In this document: positions 7,001-15,233 of the stretch, in pieces
Position numbering within the stretch: the first letter of the stretch is position 1
Layout: the number at the start of each line of letters is the position of its first letter
NCBI RefSeq assembly: GCF_028649395.1
Contig: NZ_JAQSUW010000016.1
Location: 62,001 to 126,000, forward strand
Source of the DNA: Pseudomonas sp. Gutcm_11s
Lineage (GTDB): Bacteria > Pseudomonadota > Gammaproteobacteria > Pseudomonadales > Pseudomonadaceae
Length of the DNA: 64,000 nt
Direction of reading: 5' to 3'
The notes under the pieces: model-generated
The model's input: the letters and a program-made list of their open reading frames with translations, nothing else
The model's database searches: none
Told to the model about the DNA's origin: nothing
Position numbers and translations under genes: made by a program

Positions 7001-9217
7001 TCAGACCACGGCCGAGTGCCGGCGGGGCTGGCCGGGCGCAGTGCTCGTGCGCTCGCCGCCTTCCTGGCTGCTAAGCCGGCTGGCGGTCTTGTGCAGGTCG
7101 AGCACCAGCTGCGCCAGTGCCTGGGCCGCCTGGCGGGTCTCGGCGGCGCTCTGGCTGCTGCGTTCGGCGGCGCCGGTGATGGCCTGGGCCTGGTCGGTCA
7201 CTGCCTGTACCTGGCTCAGTTGCTGCTGCATCGACTGGCTGATCTGGCCGAGGCGGCCCTGCATGGCCTCGACTTCGCCCTGGATGCGCTGCAGCGCGGC
7301 GTTGGCCTCGTGCGAGCGCGTCACACCGCGCTCGGCGGCGTCCTGGCAGGCCTGCATCACGGCCATGGCCTCCAGCGTCTGTTGGCGCACGCCGCCGAGG
7401 GTGCTGGCGATCTCCTGGGTCGACTGCGCGGTGCGCTGCGCCAGGTTGCGCACCTCGTCGGCGACCACGGCGAAGCCGCGCCCGCTCTCGCCGGCCCGCG
7501 CCGCCTCGATGGCAGCATTGAGGGCGAGGAGGTTGGTCTGGTCGGCGATGGCGCGGATCGATTCGGTGATGTGCTGGATCTCCTCGGTCTGCCGGTTCAG
7601 CGCCTGCAGGGCCTGGCTCGACTGTTCGATGCGCGCGGCCAACTGGCCCACGTCCTCGGCGTTCTGGCGCACCGCGTCGCTGCCCTGGCGGCTCATCTCC
7701 AAGGCCTGGCGCGAGGCGCTCTCGCTGTCGAGGATGTGTTCGGTGGCCTGGCCGATGCTGCGGTTGACCTCGATCATCGCGCGCGCCGTGGACACCGCCG
7801 CGGCCTGGCCCTGGCTGGCGCACTGCGAGGCGTTGCCGGCGGTGCGGCCGAGGGTGTCCGAGGTCTGCTGCAGGGCCTCGCCGGCACCGACGATGCCCTG
7901 CATGGTGTGGTCCATCTTGTCGACGAAGCTGTTGATCCAGCCTGCCAGGGCGCCGGCCTCGTCGCTGCCGAAACGCTCGACACCGAGGCGGCTGCTCAGC
8001 GGCGCGCCGCATTCGGCGGTCTCCAGGAAGAAGTCCGACAGCGCCTGCAGCTTGCGCGCCCGCGGGCGCAGGCTGAAGGCCCAGAAGGCGCCGAGCAGCA
8101 GGCCGGCGGCGGCGAAGGTGATGGCGCCGGCCTGGTGCGGCAGCTGGGCGTCGAGAATCATCTGCAGGCCGCCGAGGGCACACAGGCCGAGCAGCAGCTG
8201 GCGGCTCAGCGAGTAGCTGAGGCTGCGCCGGCGGTAGACCTCTTCCAGGTCGCCCTCGCACATCATGCCCCAGGTGTCCGGCGAACCGGGCAGACGCAGG
8301 GTCAGGCCGGCGCCGATCACCGGCACGTGGCGGTAGTCCGGGTAGCCGGGGTAGAGCGCGAACATATTGCGGCCGTTGCGGATGGTCTCGCGCACACCGG
8401 GGTGCAGCTGGCCGGTGGCCGGCGCGGTGAAGCGCAGCTCGAACTCGGTGTGCTTTTGCACACGAATGGTGCCGAACGGGGTGCGAATGCCCTGTTTCAG
8501 GTTGTCGCCGCCGCTGAAGGTGGCGTCCTCGAAGCGTGAGCGAGACAGGGCGGTGCCGGGGGCGATGGCCGGGTCGTAGGCGCTCTGCACCATGAACAGG
8601 TAGTTGTCGCCGGAGTCGCGGTAGACATGACCGGCCTCGCGCTGGATCAGGTCGCTGAGTACGTCGTTGGGGATGCGTGCGCACAGGCAGCCGACCACCT
8701 GGCCGGCGTGGCGCAGCGGCTGGTGGAACATCAGGGTGACGGCGTCGTGGAATTGTGAGGTGGTGGCGCCCAGCTGCAAGGTCAGCTCGTCCAGGTAAGG
8801 GCCGCGCAGGAAGGGGGCCTTGAGCCCGGCGGCAACCGCTTCCGGATCATGCCGCTGGCCGCTGCGTGGCGCGTGGCTGGAGGCGAGGATGCGGCCGTCG
8901 GCGGCCACTACGAACAGCTCGGAGACCTCCGGCATGTGTGCCCGTGCTTGCTCCAGCGCTTCGCTCGGCAGGTTCGGCCAACCCTGGCCGAGGCCGTTGC
9001 CGATCAGCTCCAGCGCCTGCCAGTGCTGCTGGGCCCAGCCGATCAGCAGGTCGACGCGGGTCTGCGCTAGGCCGGCGAAGGTCTTCTCGACCTGGGCGGC
9101 CTGGCCGCGGTTGAGCAGCCATGACCAGCGCATGGCCAGTTTGCCGGTCCTGCCGAACCAGGGCAGCCAGCGGCGCTCGGCGCCATGGAAATCCATTCGA
9201 TGACTGAGCAGTGGCAT
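7001..9217 (-). CDS. Methyl-accepting chemotaxis protein with large N-terminal sensor and TM hairpin
   Basis: A 738-residue chemoreceptor. The conserved signalling tip, [20 protein letters not shown] followed by FAVVADEV, lies near residue 560 in a long coiled coil with methylation-type helices. Residues 90-330 look like a cache-type sensor ([16 protein letters not shown], then [10 protein letters not shown] and [14 protein letters not shown]). Two hydrophobic segments ([15 protein letters not shown] near 342 and [16 protein letters not shown] near 365) are close together. I see no N-terminal signal anchor, so the sensor may be cytoplasmic, with a membrane hairpin as in Aer. A HAMP-like region follows. 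Start ATG 9217 has GGGAG about 9 bases upstream. The ligand is unknown. Confidence 0.9.
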   Translation of the reverse strand: MPLLSHRMDFHGAERRWLPWFGRTGKLAMRWSWLLNRGQAAQVEKTFAGLAQTRVDLLIGWAQQHWQALELIGNGLGQGWPNLPSEALEQARAHMPEVSELFVVAADGRILASSHAPRSGQRHDPEAVAAGLKAPFLRGPYLDELTLQLGATTSQFHDAVTLMFHQPLRHAGQVVGCLCARIPNDVLSDLIQREAGHVYRDSGDNYLFMVQSAYDPAIAPGTALSRSRFEDATFSGGDNLKQGIRTPFGTIRVQKHTEFELRFTAPATGQLHPGVRETIRNGRNMFALYPGYPDYRHVPVIGAGLTLRLPGSPDTWGMMCEGDLEEVYRRRSLSYSLSRQLLLGLCALGGLQMILDAQLPHQAGAITFAAAGLLLGAFWAFSLRPRARKLQALSDFFLETAECGAPLSSRLGVERFGSDEAGALAGWINSFVDKMDHTMQGIVGAGEALQQTSDTLGRTAGNASQCASQGQAAAVSTARAMIEVNRSIGQATEHILDSESASRQALEMSRQGSDAVRQNAEDVGQLAARIEQSSQALQALNRQTEEIQHITESIRAIADQTNLLALNAAIEAARAGESGRGFAVVADEVRNLAQRTAQSTQEIASTLGGVRQQTLEAMAVMQACQDAAERGVTRSHEANAALQRIQGEVEAMQGRLGQISQSMQQQLSQVQAVTDQAQAITGAAERSSQSAAETRQAAQALAQLVLDLHKTASRLSSQEGGERTSTAPGQPRRHSAVV

Positions 9218-9307
9218 GCAAGAAAGCTCCCTGCCGCCCGCAGGCGGCCCTGTTCCTTATGATTATTCGGAACGAAGATGCAAGAAGCGGGCCGGTGCGG
9301 GGGAGGT

Positions 9308-11209
9308 TCAGGCGTCGAGCAGTGCGAGGCGTTTGCGGATGGCGGATTCGATGCCGGCCTGGTCCAGGCCGCATTCGGCGAGCATCTGCGCCGGCTTGGC
9401 GTGCTCGACGTAATAGTCGGGCAGGCCCAGGTGCAGCAGCGGCTTGAGCAGGTTCTCGGCGGCGAGGAACTCGCTCACCGCGCTGCCCGCACCGCCCATC
9501 ACGGCGTTTTCCTCGAGGGTCACCAGCAGCTCGTGGCTGGCGGCCAGCTCGCGCAGCAGGGCCTCGTCGATAGGTTTGACGAAGCGCATGTCGACCACGG
9601 TGGCATCCAGGGCTTCGCCGACCTTGAGGGCCTCGCTCAGCTGCACGCCGAAGGCCAGGATGGCGGTGCGCTTGCCTTGGCGGCGGACCACGGCCTTGCC
9701 GATCTCGACCGGTTCCAGAACGGGATCGATGGTCGCGTTGGGGCCGCTACCGCGCGGGTAGCGCACGGCCGCCGGGCCCTGGAAGTGATAGCCGGTGGTG
9801 AGCAGCAGACGCAGTTCGTTCTCGTCGCTGGGCGTGGCGATCAGCATGCCGGGGATGCAGCGCAGGTAGGAGATATCGAAGCTGCCGGCGTGGGTCGGAC
9901 CGTCTTCGCCGACCAGGCCGGCACGGTCGATGGCGAACAGCACGTCGAGGTGCTGCACGGCCACGTCGTGGATCAACTGATCGTAGGCGCGCTGCAGGAA
10001 GGTGGAGTAGATCGCCACCACCGGCTTGGCGCCGTCGCAGGCCATGCCGGCGGCCAGGGTCACCGCGTGCTGCTCGGCGATGGCCACGTCGAAGTAGCGC
10101 TCGGGGAATTTGTCGGCGAAGGCCACCAGGTCGGAGCCTTCCTTCATCGCCGGGGTGATGCCGACCAGGCGCTGGTCTTCGGCAGCCATGTCGCACAGCC
10201 ACTGGCCGAACACCGCGGAATACTTGGGCCCGGAAGCCCTCTTCGGTTCTTCGCTGGGCGCCGTCTTGATCGGCTCCAGCTTGGTGATGGCGTGGTAGCC
10301 GATCGGGTCGACCTCGGCCGGGGCGAAGCCCTTGCCCTTCTTGGTCACCACGTGGAGGAACTGCGGGCCGTCGAGGTCGCGCATGTTGCGCAGGGTGGCG
10401 ATCAGGGTCGGCAGGTCGTGGCCGTCGATGGGGCCGACGTAGTTCCAGCCCAGCTCCTCGAACAGGGTGCCGGGCACCAGCATGCCCTTGGCGTGCTCCT
10501 CGACCTTGCGCGCGATCTCCCACGCGCCCGGCAGGCGCGAGAGGATCTTCTTGCTGCCTTCGCGCATGCTCGAATAGGTGCGGCTGGAGATGATCTTGGC
10601 CAGGTAGTTGGACAGGCCGCCGACGTTCTTGGAGATCGACATGTCGTTGTCGTTGAGCACGACGAGCATGTTGGCCTTGACGTCGGACGCATGGTTGAGC
10701 GCCTCGAAGGCCATGCCGGCGGTCAGCGCGCCGTCGCCGATCACCGCCACGCTCTTGCGGCGCGAGCCCTGCATCCGGGCGGCGATGGCCATGCCCAGTG
10801 CGGCGCTGATGCTGGTGCTGGAGTGGCCGACGCCGAAGGTGTCGTACTCGCTCTCGCTACGACGCGGGAAGGCGGCCAGGCCGTCCTTCTGGCGCAGGCT
10901 GCCCATGCGCTCGCGACGGCCGGTGAGGATCTTGTGCGGGTAGGCCTGGTGGCCAACGTCCCACACCAGACGATCGTCCGGGGTGTCGAAGATGTAGTGC
11001 AGGGCGATGGTCAGCTCGACCACGCCGAGGCCGGCGCCGAAGTGCCCGCCGGTCTGGCCGACGCTGTACAGCAGGTACTGGCGCAGCTCGTCGGCAAGGG
11101 TCTCCAGCTCGCTCTCGGCCAGACGGCGCAGGCCCTCTGGGGTATCGGCGCTGTCGAGCAGAGGCGTGGCGGGACGCTCGCGAGGGATCTCGTGGAAGGT
11201 GGTCGGCAT
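9308..11209 (-). CDS. dxs: 1-deoxy-D-xylulose-5-phosphate synthase
   Basis: A 633-residue thiamine-diphosphate enzyme that condenses pyruvate and glyceraldehyde 3-phosphate, the entry step of the MEP isoprenoid pathway. Visible are [18 protein letters not shown] followed by LNDNDMSIS (ThDP/Mg2+ motif), the N-terminal [14 protein letters not shown], and the catalytic region [17 protein letters not shown]. Start ATG 11209 (MPTTFHEIP) fits the family; the in-frame extension to 11326 lacks family character. In the Pseudomonas order I recall, xseB-ispA-dxs are contiguous, but here ispA-xseB lies about 8.4 kb away, so dxs must have its own promoter in 11210-11437. Confidence 0.97.
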   Translation of the reverse strand: MPTTFHEIPRERPATPLLDSADTPEGLRRLAESELETLADELRQYLLYSVGQTGGHFGAGLGVVELTIALHYIFDTPDDRLVWDVGHQAYPHKILTGRRERMGSLRQKDGLAAFPRRSESEYDTFGVGHSSTSISAALGMAIAARMQGSRRKSVAVIGDGALTAGMAFEALNHASDVKANMLVVLNDNDMSISKNVGGLSNYLAKIISSRTYSSMREGSKKILSRLPGAWEIARKVEEHAKGMLVPGTLFEELGWNYVGPIDGHDLPTLIATLRNMRDLDGPQFLHVVTKKGKGFAPAEVDPIGYHAITKLEPIKTAPSEEPKRASGPKYSAVFGQWLCDMAAEDQRLVGITPAMKEGSDLVAFADKFPERYFDVAIAEQHAVTLAAGMACDGAKPVVAIYSTFLQRAYDQLIHDVAVQHLDVLFAIDRAGLVGEDGPTHAGSFDISYLRCIPGMLIATPSDENELRLLLTTGYHFQGPAAVRYPRGSGPNATIDPVLEPVEIGKAVVRRQGKRTAILAFGVQLSEALKVGEALDATVVDMRFVKPIDEALLRELAASHELLVTLEENAVMGGAGSAVSEFLAAENLLKPLLHLGLPDYYVEHAKPAQMLAECGLDQAGIESAIRKRLALLDA

Positions 11210-11362
11210 CAGGCGATCGTTATAGGCATACAAAAGATGCGGCAGTTTACCCGAAGCACCGGAAACAGCCCAAACTCGCCGTCGCATATCTGTCGCTGGG
11301 ACTTGCTTGGCAGTTTCGCAATGCATGCTCCGAGAACCATACGACTTTGCTTGCCAGCTATG

Positions 11363-11407
11363 GGGGCATGCCCCAAGAATTGCCCGCTACTGCCCAAGCC
11401 ATGGGCA
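11363..11407 (+). repeat. Two inverted repeats in the leader of the VWA gene
   Basis: GGGGCATGCCCC (11363-11374) is a perfect palindrome. TGCCCA (11391-11396) and TGGGCA (11402-11407) form a 6-bp stem with loop AGCCA. Both lie just upstream of the GGA hairpin at the ribosome-binding site. They could be operator sites or leader RNA structure; the sequence does not decide. Confidence 0.45.
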
Positions 11408-11421
11408 TTCAAGGATCTTTT

Positions 11422-11437
11422 TCGACAAGGAGTCGTC
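11422..11437 (+). promoter_or_regulatory. Candidate RsmA/CsrA hairpin overlapping the ribosome-binding site of the VWA gene
   Basis: TCGACAAGGAGTCGTC ends directly before ATG 11438. CGAC and GTCG pair as a 4-bp stem that presents AAGGA, which includes the Shine-Dalgarno, in the loop. ACAAGGA matches the core of the RsmA/CsrA recognition consensus. A further GGA element (CAAGGAT, 11410-11416) lies just upstream, and paired sites are usual for RsmA targets. The same 16 bases recur before the PAAR gene (58612-58627). Binding is inferred. Confidence 0.5.
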
Positions 11438-13165
11438 ATGTCCCTGCGCTCTGCAGCTGCGTCTGCATTTGCTTTCTGCCTGCTCACCACTGGCGTTCAG
11501 GCCTCCAACAAGGCCGAAGTGCTGGTCCAGCCCGTCGCCAGCCGTTTCCCGGTCGTCAGTGTGGATATCAACGTTCGAGATGCCAAGACCGGTGCCCCCG
11601 TTACGGGCCTGAGCGCCGCAGACTTTGCGGTGTTCGAGGACCTCAAGTCCGCCGATATTCTTAATCTGGAAAGCGTGGCGCCGAGCGCGGCGGACCAGCG
11701 CGGAGTGGACTTCGTGTTTGTCTTCGACGACACCGGCAGTATGTCCGAAGAGATCGAGGGGCTGATCCAGCGTACCCTGGAGTTCGCCAATATCGTCCAG
11801 GGCTCGGGTTTCGACTATCGCTTCGCGCTGGTTTCGTTCGGCGACGAGCTGAACAGCAAGGTCGATTTCACCCGTTCGGCCGAGGAGTTCAAAAAGTCGG
11901 TTGCCGCGCTAGTAGCAAATGGGGGCGGTGACGAGCCCGAGAACGCCCTGGATGCGTTGCGTTATGCGGCGACTTCGTTCAGCCACGATGCCGATCGACG
12001 CAAGGTGTTCGTGCTGATTACCGATGCCCCCTTCCATAGCGCCGACGAGGTGACTGCACTGACCGCGAACGATGTGCTGGGTGACTTGGCCAAGCTCGAT
12101 GCGGTGCTCAATGTGGTCGGCCCCAATCTGGATGAATATCGTTGGCTGGCCGACAGCCGCTCCGGCAGCTTCTACGACAAGGACTCGGGGCAGTTCAAAC
12201 GCATCATCGAGCAGATCGCCGGCGGCTCCGCGAGCAACTACCGGTTGACGCTGCGTACCAGCCGCCCGGACTTCGACAACACCTGGCGGGCTCTGGATGT
12301 GCAGGTCAAAGGCGCCACCGAAGGCAGCGGCGTGTCTCAGTACCAGGCCTCCAGTTGGGTCAGTGCGTCGTCGCGTGCCGATGCTGGTCGCGGCATCGAC
12401 AGCCGCTTCGCGCCTCACAACCTGATCGACGGCAACCCGGCCAGTGTCTGGGCCGAAGGCGTGTCCGGCAGCGGTGTCGGTGAGTGGGCAGCCCTCAACT
12501 TCGCCACGCCGCTGACCGCGGACAGTTTTGCCTTGACCCTGCCAGAGACGGGGGCTCCGCAGAGGGTCGCGGTGCTGATCAATGGCGAGGCCAAGCGTTT
12601 CTACGACATCAGCCCCAGCGGGAAGCGCCAGGTGTTCAAGCTGCCGGTAGCGGTGCAGGTCTCGCGTTTCCAGGTTGTACTGGAGGCTGCCGACACTGGT
12701 GACAATGGCCTGGCCGAGATCGAGCTGTACAACGCCGATAAGCTGGTCGAGCCGATTGCCAGGGCGCATGACATCCGCCGTACCGCCAAGCTGGCGTTGG
12801 AGCAGAATCGGCAGGGCGAGCAGCTCTACCACGCCAAGAAGTACGACGATGCGGTGTTCTATTACCGCGAGGCGCTGAAGAACGATCCGACCTATGCCCA
12901 GGCGTACAGCAACCTGGGGCTGGCGTTCCAGCGGCAGAACGAGCTGGCCGACGCGGTGTGGGCCAATCGCCAGGCCATCGCCTTGGCGCGTGGCGATTCG
13001 CGGGCGACGGTGCTGGCCAGCTCCTACTACAACATCGCGCGCATCTTCGAGACGCAGAACCAGTACGAGCAGGCGCTGCAGAATTTCATCTGGGCCAAGA
13101 GCAACAAGGAAAACCAGGTCTACGACAAGGCCATCGTGCGTATGCACGAGCGGCTGGGGCGCTGA
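11438..13165 (+). CDS. Secreted VWA - discoidin-like - TPR protein
   Basis: A 575-residue exported protein of unknown role. The signal peptide is residues 1-22. A von Willebrand factor A domain spans about 88-265, with MIDAS residues Asp97, Thr99 and Ser101 in FDDTGSMS, the loop NGGGDEPENALDAL, and VFVLITDAP. Residues 305-432 resemble an F5/8 (discoidin/NADase-type glycan-binding) domain: HNLIDGNPASVWAE to GLAEIELYN. At least two TPRs follow (455-555, with YDDAVFYYREALKNDPTYAQ). The layout suggests a periplasmic or surface metal-dependent adhesion or scaffold protein. AAGGAG sits 5 bases before ATG 11438. The next gene, a deacetylase, starts 2 bases after the stop. Confidence 0.85.
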   Translation: MSLRSAAASAFAFCLLTTGVQASNKAEVLVQPVASRFPVVSVDINVRDAKTGAPVTGLSAADFAVFEDLKSADILNLESVAPSAADQRGVDFVFVFDDTGSMSEEIEGLIQRTLEFANIVQGSGFDYRFALVSFGDELNSKVDFTRSAEEFKKSVAALVANGGGDEPENALDALRYAATSFSHDADRRKVFVLITDAPFHSADEVTALTANDVLGDLAKLDAVLNVVGPNLDEYRWLADSRSGSFYDKDSGQFKRIIEQIAGGSASNYRLTLRTSRPDFDNTWRALDVQVKGATEGSGVSQYQASSWVSASSRADAGRGIDSRFAPHNLIDGNPASVWAEGVSGSGVGEWAALNFATPLTADSFALTLPETGAPQRVAVLINGEAKRFYDISPSGKRQVFKLPVAVQVSRFQVVLEAADTGDNGLAEIELYNADKLVEPIARAHDIRRTAKLALEQNRQGEQLYHAKKYDDAVFYYREALKNDPTYAQAYSNLGLAFQRQNELADAVWANRQAIALARGDSRATVLASSYYNIARIFETQNQYEQALQNFIWAKSNKENQVYDKAIVRMHERLGR

Positions 13166-13167
13166 CC

Positions 13168-14265
13168 TTGGGCGCCTCGAGAGGCCTGCTGGCGCTGTTC
13201 TGCCTGGCCCTGACGCCCGGTACCTGGGCGGCCGGGCCCGAGCGCGTCGCCAGCTATGATCGCGATCTCTGGCCCGAACCCATCGACAGCCCTGAGCGCT
13301 TCGACAGGGCCTCGCGCCAGGAAATTCTGACGTTCACCCGGGTGCTGCAGCGCACGCCGCTGGGCGATGCCGATGAGCTTATCCACTTTACCGGGGTGAA
13401 GACGCCGAACCTGGCCTCGGTGCGGCTCTGGCTGGCGCAGAGCCGACAGCGGCTGTTGGCCAACTACAAGGCGGCCGGTGGCGCAGCAGACAGCTGGGAC
13501 GCCCTGCTGGCGGACGCGCAGGAACCTGTCGCCGACGCGCGCTGGCAGGCTGCAGCAGAGGGTTTCCATGCCACCTACCTGTATGAGCAGGTGCGTCTGG
13601 CCGCGCTGTTTCCCGCGATCACCAGCGAGATTGCGCGGCTGGATGAGAGCGAGCTGACTGGCGATGAGCTGCCGGACCGGCACTTTGCGCTGAGCTTCGA
13701 TGACGGCCCTTCGGCCAGCCAGGAAACGGAGCAGTTGCGGCAGTGGCTGCAGGGCGAGGGGATCGCGGCATTCTTCTTCGTACTGGGGGAGAATCTGGAG
13801 CGACGTCTGAAGACCCAGACGGTACAGAGCCTCACTGCGCTGTATGCGGGGCAGTGCCTGGCGTCCCATGGCTATCGCCATGTGGCTCACCAGAAACTGA
13901 GCAGCTGGCAGGACTCGCTGGAGCGCACGCGCCAGCTGATCGAGAACGTGCAACCGGCAGGACCGGCCACAAGCATGTGGTTCCGACCGCCCTATGGGCA
14001 GCGCAATGCGGAACTGGTGGCCTACCTGAAGGCGCAAGATGGACAGGTTGTACTATGGAATATCGACTCCCAGGACTGGAATGCCAGGCTGCAGCCGGAG
14101 GCGATGCAGGATCGACTGATGACTCTGATGCTGCTGTGGCGCAAGGGCATGCTTCTGTTCCACGACATTCACCCCAAGGCGCGCCAGGTGCTGCCCGAAT
14201 TGCAGCGCTTCGTTCGCGCTGGCGGGCTGACGCTGGAGCGCTGTCAGGCTCTGGTAGGGGCCTGA
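13168..14265 (+). CDS. Exported polysaccharide deacetylase (NodB family)
   Basis: A 365-residue carbohydrate esterase 4 protein that would remove N- or O-acetyl groups from a glycan, in the periplasm or outside. The NodB motifs are present: ALSFDDGPS (catalytic Asp178, metal Asp179), SHGYRH (metal His234 and His238), RPPYGQ, WNIDSQDW and LLFHDIH. About 170 residues with no recognised domain precede the catalytic part. The signal peptide is GLLALFCLALTPGTWAA. The only sensible start is TTG 13168, two bases after the VWA gene stop, so translation is likely coupled. The pairing with a putative glycan-binding VWA protein suggests action on the same surface polymer. Confidence 0.88.
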   Translation: MGASRGLLALFCLALTPGTWAAGPERVASYDRDLWPEPIDSPERFDRASRQEILTFTRVLQRTPLGDADELIHFTGVKTPNLASVRLWLAQSRQRLLANYKAAGGAADSWDALLADAQEPVADARWQAAAEGFHATYLYEQVRLAALFPAITSEIARLDESELTGDELPDRHFALSFDDGPSASQETEQLRQWLQGEGIAAFFFVLGENLERRLKTQTVQSLTALYAGQCLASHGYRHVAHQKLSSWQDSLERTRQLIENVQPAGPATSMWFRPPYGQRNAELVAYLKAQDGQVVLWNIDSQDWNARLQPEAMQDRLMTLMLLWRKGMLLFHDIHPKARQVLPELQRFVRAGGLTLERCQALVGA

Positions 14266-14271
14266 CGGCGT

Positions 14272-15222
14272 TCAGTCCGCGGCGTAGTGGCGGGCCAGGA
14301 ATTCCAGCAGCAGCGCGTTGATCCGCGGGCCGTCCTCGCTCTGCAGCCAGTGCCCGCAACCGGGCAGCAGATGCTGCTCCAGGCGGGGCACCTTGGCGGC
14401 CATGCGCTTGAGCGTGGGCGCCTCGAAGCGCCCGACCGGGTCGCGCTCGCCGAGCAGGAACAGGCTCGGCTGCTCCACCTGCAGCTCGCCCAGCGGTTCG
14501 GTGCGCTGCCAGCTGCGCTCGAAGTTGCGGTACCAGTTCAGCGCGCCATGGAAGCCGCGGCCGGCGAAGGTCCGTTCGTACACGGCGAACAGCTCGGGCG
14601 GGCACCAGGCCGGCAGCGGCAGGTCGCTGAGGTCGTCGAACAGCTTGGCGTCGGCTGGCTTGTCACCGAGCAGGGCACCCTCCAGGCCGCCGAGCAGCAG
14701 GCGCAGGCTGCGGCCGATGTCGGCGTCCAGCTCGGCCTCGGCCACGCCCGGCTGCTGGAAGTAGAGGATGTAGTGGAAACGCCCGGCGTAGGCCTCGCGC
14801 ATCATCTCGATGGCCGGGCGCTTGGGCCGCCCGCCGAAGGGCACCGACAGCGCACCGAGCGCCTGTACCCGAGCCGGCTCCAGCAGGGCCAGGTGCCAGG
14901 CTACCGGCGCGCCCCAGTCGTGGCCGACCACGGCGACGTCGGTCTGGCCGAGGGCATCCATGGCGCCCTGGATATCACCGCACAGAGTGATCAGGTCATA
15001 GGCCGCAGGGTCGCTCGGCGCGCTGCTCTGCCCGTAGCCGCGCATCTCCGGGGCAAACACCCGGTAGCCGGCGGCGGCCAGCGCCTCGATCTGCGGATGC
15101 CAGGCGTACCAGCACTCGGGGAAGCCGTGCAGCAGCCACACCGGTTTGCCGTTTTCCGGGCCGGCGCTGTAGAGGCTGAGGTCGATGCCGTTGACTGCCA
15201 GCAGCTGATGTTCGATGTGCAT
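14272..15222 (-). CDS. Alpha/beta hydrolase, epoxide-hydrolase-like
   Basis: A 316-residue cytoplasmic alpha/beta hydrolase. WLLHGFPECWYAW carries the HGFP oxyanion motif; VVGHDWGAPVAW has Asp as nucleophile in place of Ser; YILYFQQPG in the cap has the type of tyrosine that protonates the epoxide; and GCGHW carries the catalytic His. Asp in the nucleophile elbow points to epoxide hydrolase or haloalkane dehalogenase; HGFPE and the cap tyrosine favour epoxide hydrolase. ATG 15222 is chosen because AAGGAG lies 8 bases upstream, whereas ATG 15228 is too close to it. It starts 11 bases after the acyl-CoA carboxylase stop, so the two are co-transcribed. Confidence 0.82.
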   Translation of the reverse strand: MHIEHQLLAVNGIDLSLYSAGPENGKPVWLLHGFPECWYAWHPQIEALAAAGYRVFAPEMRGYGQSSAPSDPAAYDLITLCGDIQGAMDALGQTDVAVVGHDWGAPVAWHLALLEPARVQALGALSVPFGGRPKRPAIEMMREAYAGRFHYILYFQQPGVAEAELDADIGRSLRLLLGGLEGALLGDKPADAKLFDDLSDLPLPAWCPPELFAVYERTFAGRGFHGALNWYRNFERSWQRTEPLGELQVEQPSLFLLGERDPVGRFEAPTLKRMAAKVPRLEQHLLPGCGHWLQSEDGPRINALLLEFLARHYAAD

Positions 15223-15233
15223 GGACATGCTCC

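Noticed and set aside
9239..9270. Possible Fur box between dxs and the chemoreceptor
   Set aside because: CTTATGATTATTCGG has a few matching bases only, with no symmetric 19-bp site.
11307..11324. Sigma-54-like sequence upstream of the VWA gene
   Set aside because: TTGGCAGTTTCGCAATGC has GG and GC elements, but they are two bases too far apart for a -24/-12 promoter.
9278..11437. Long in-frame extension upstream of the VWA gene
   Set aside because: The frame stays open across the complement of dxs. The signal peptide and AAGGAG at 11427-11432 place the true start at 11438.
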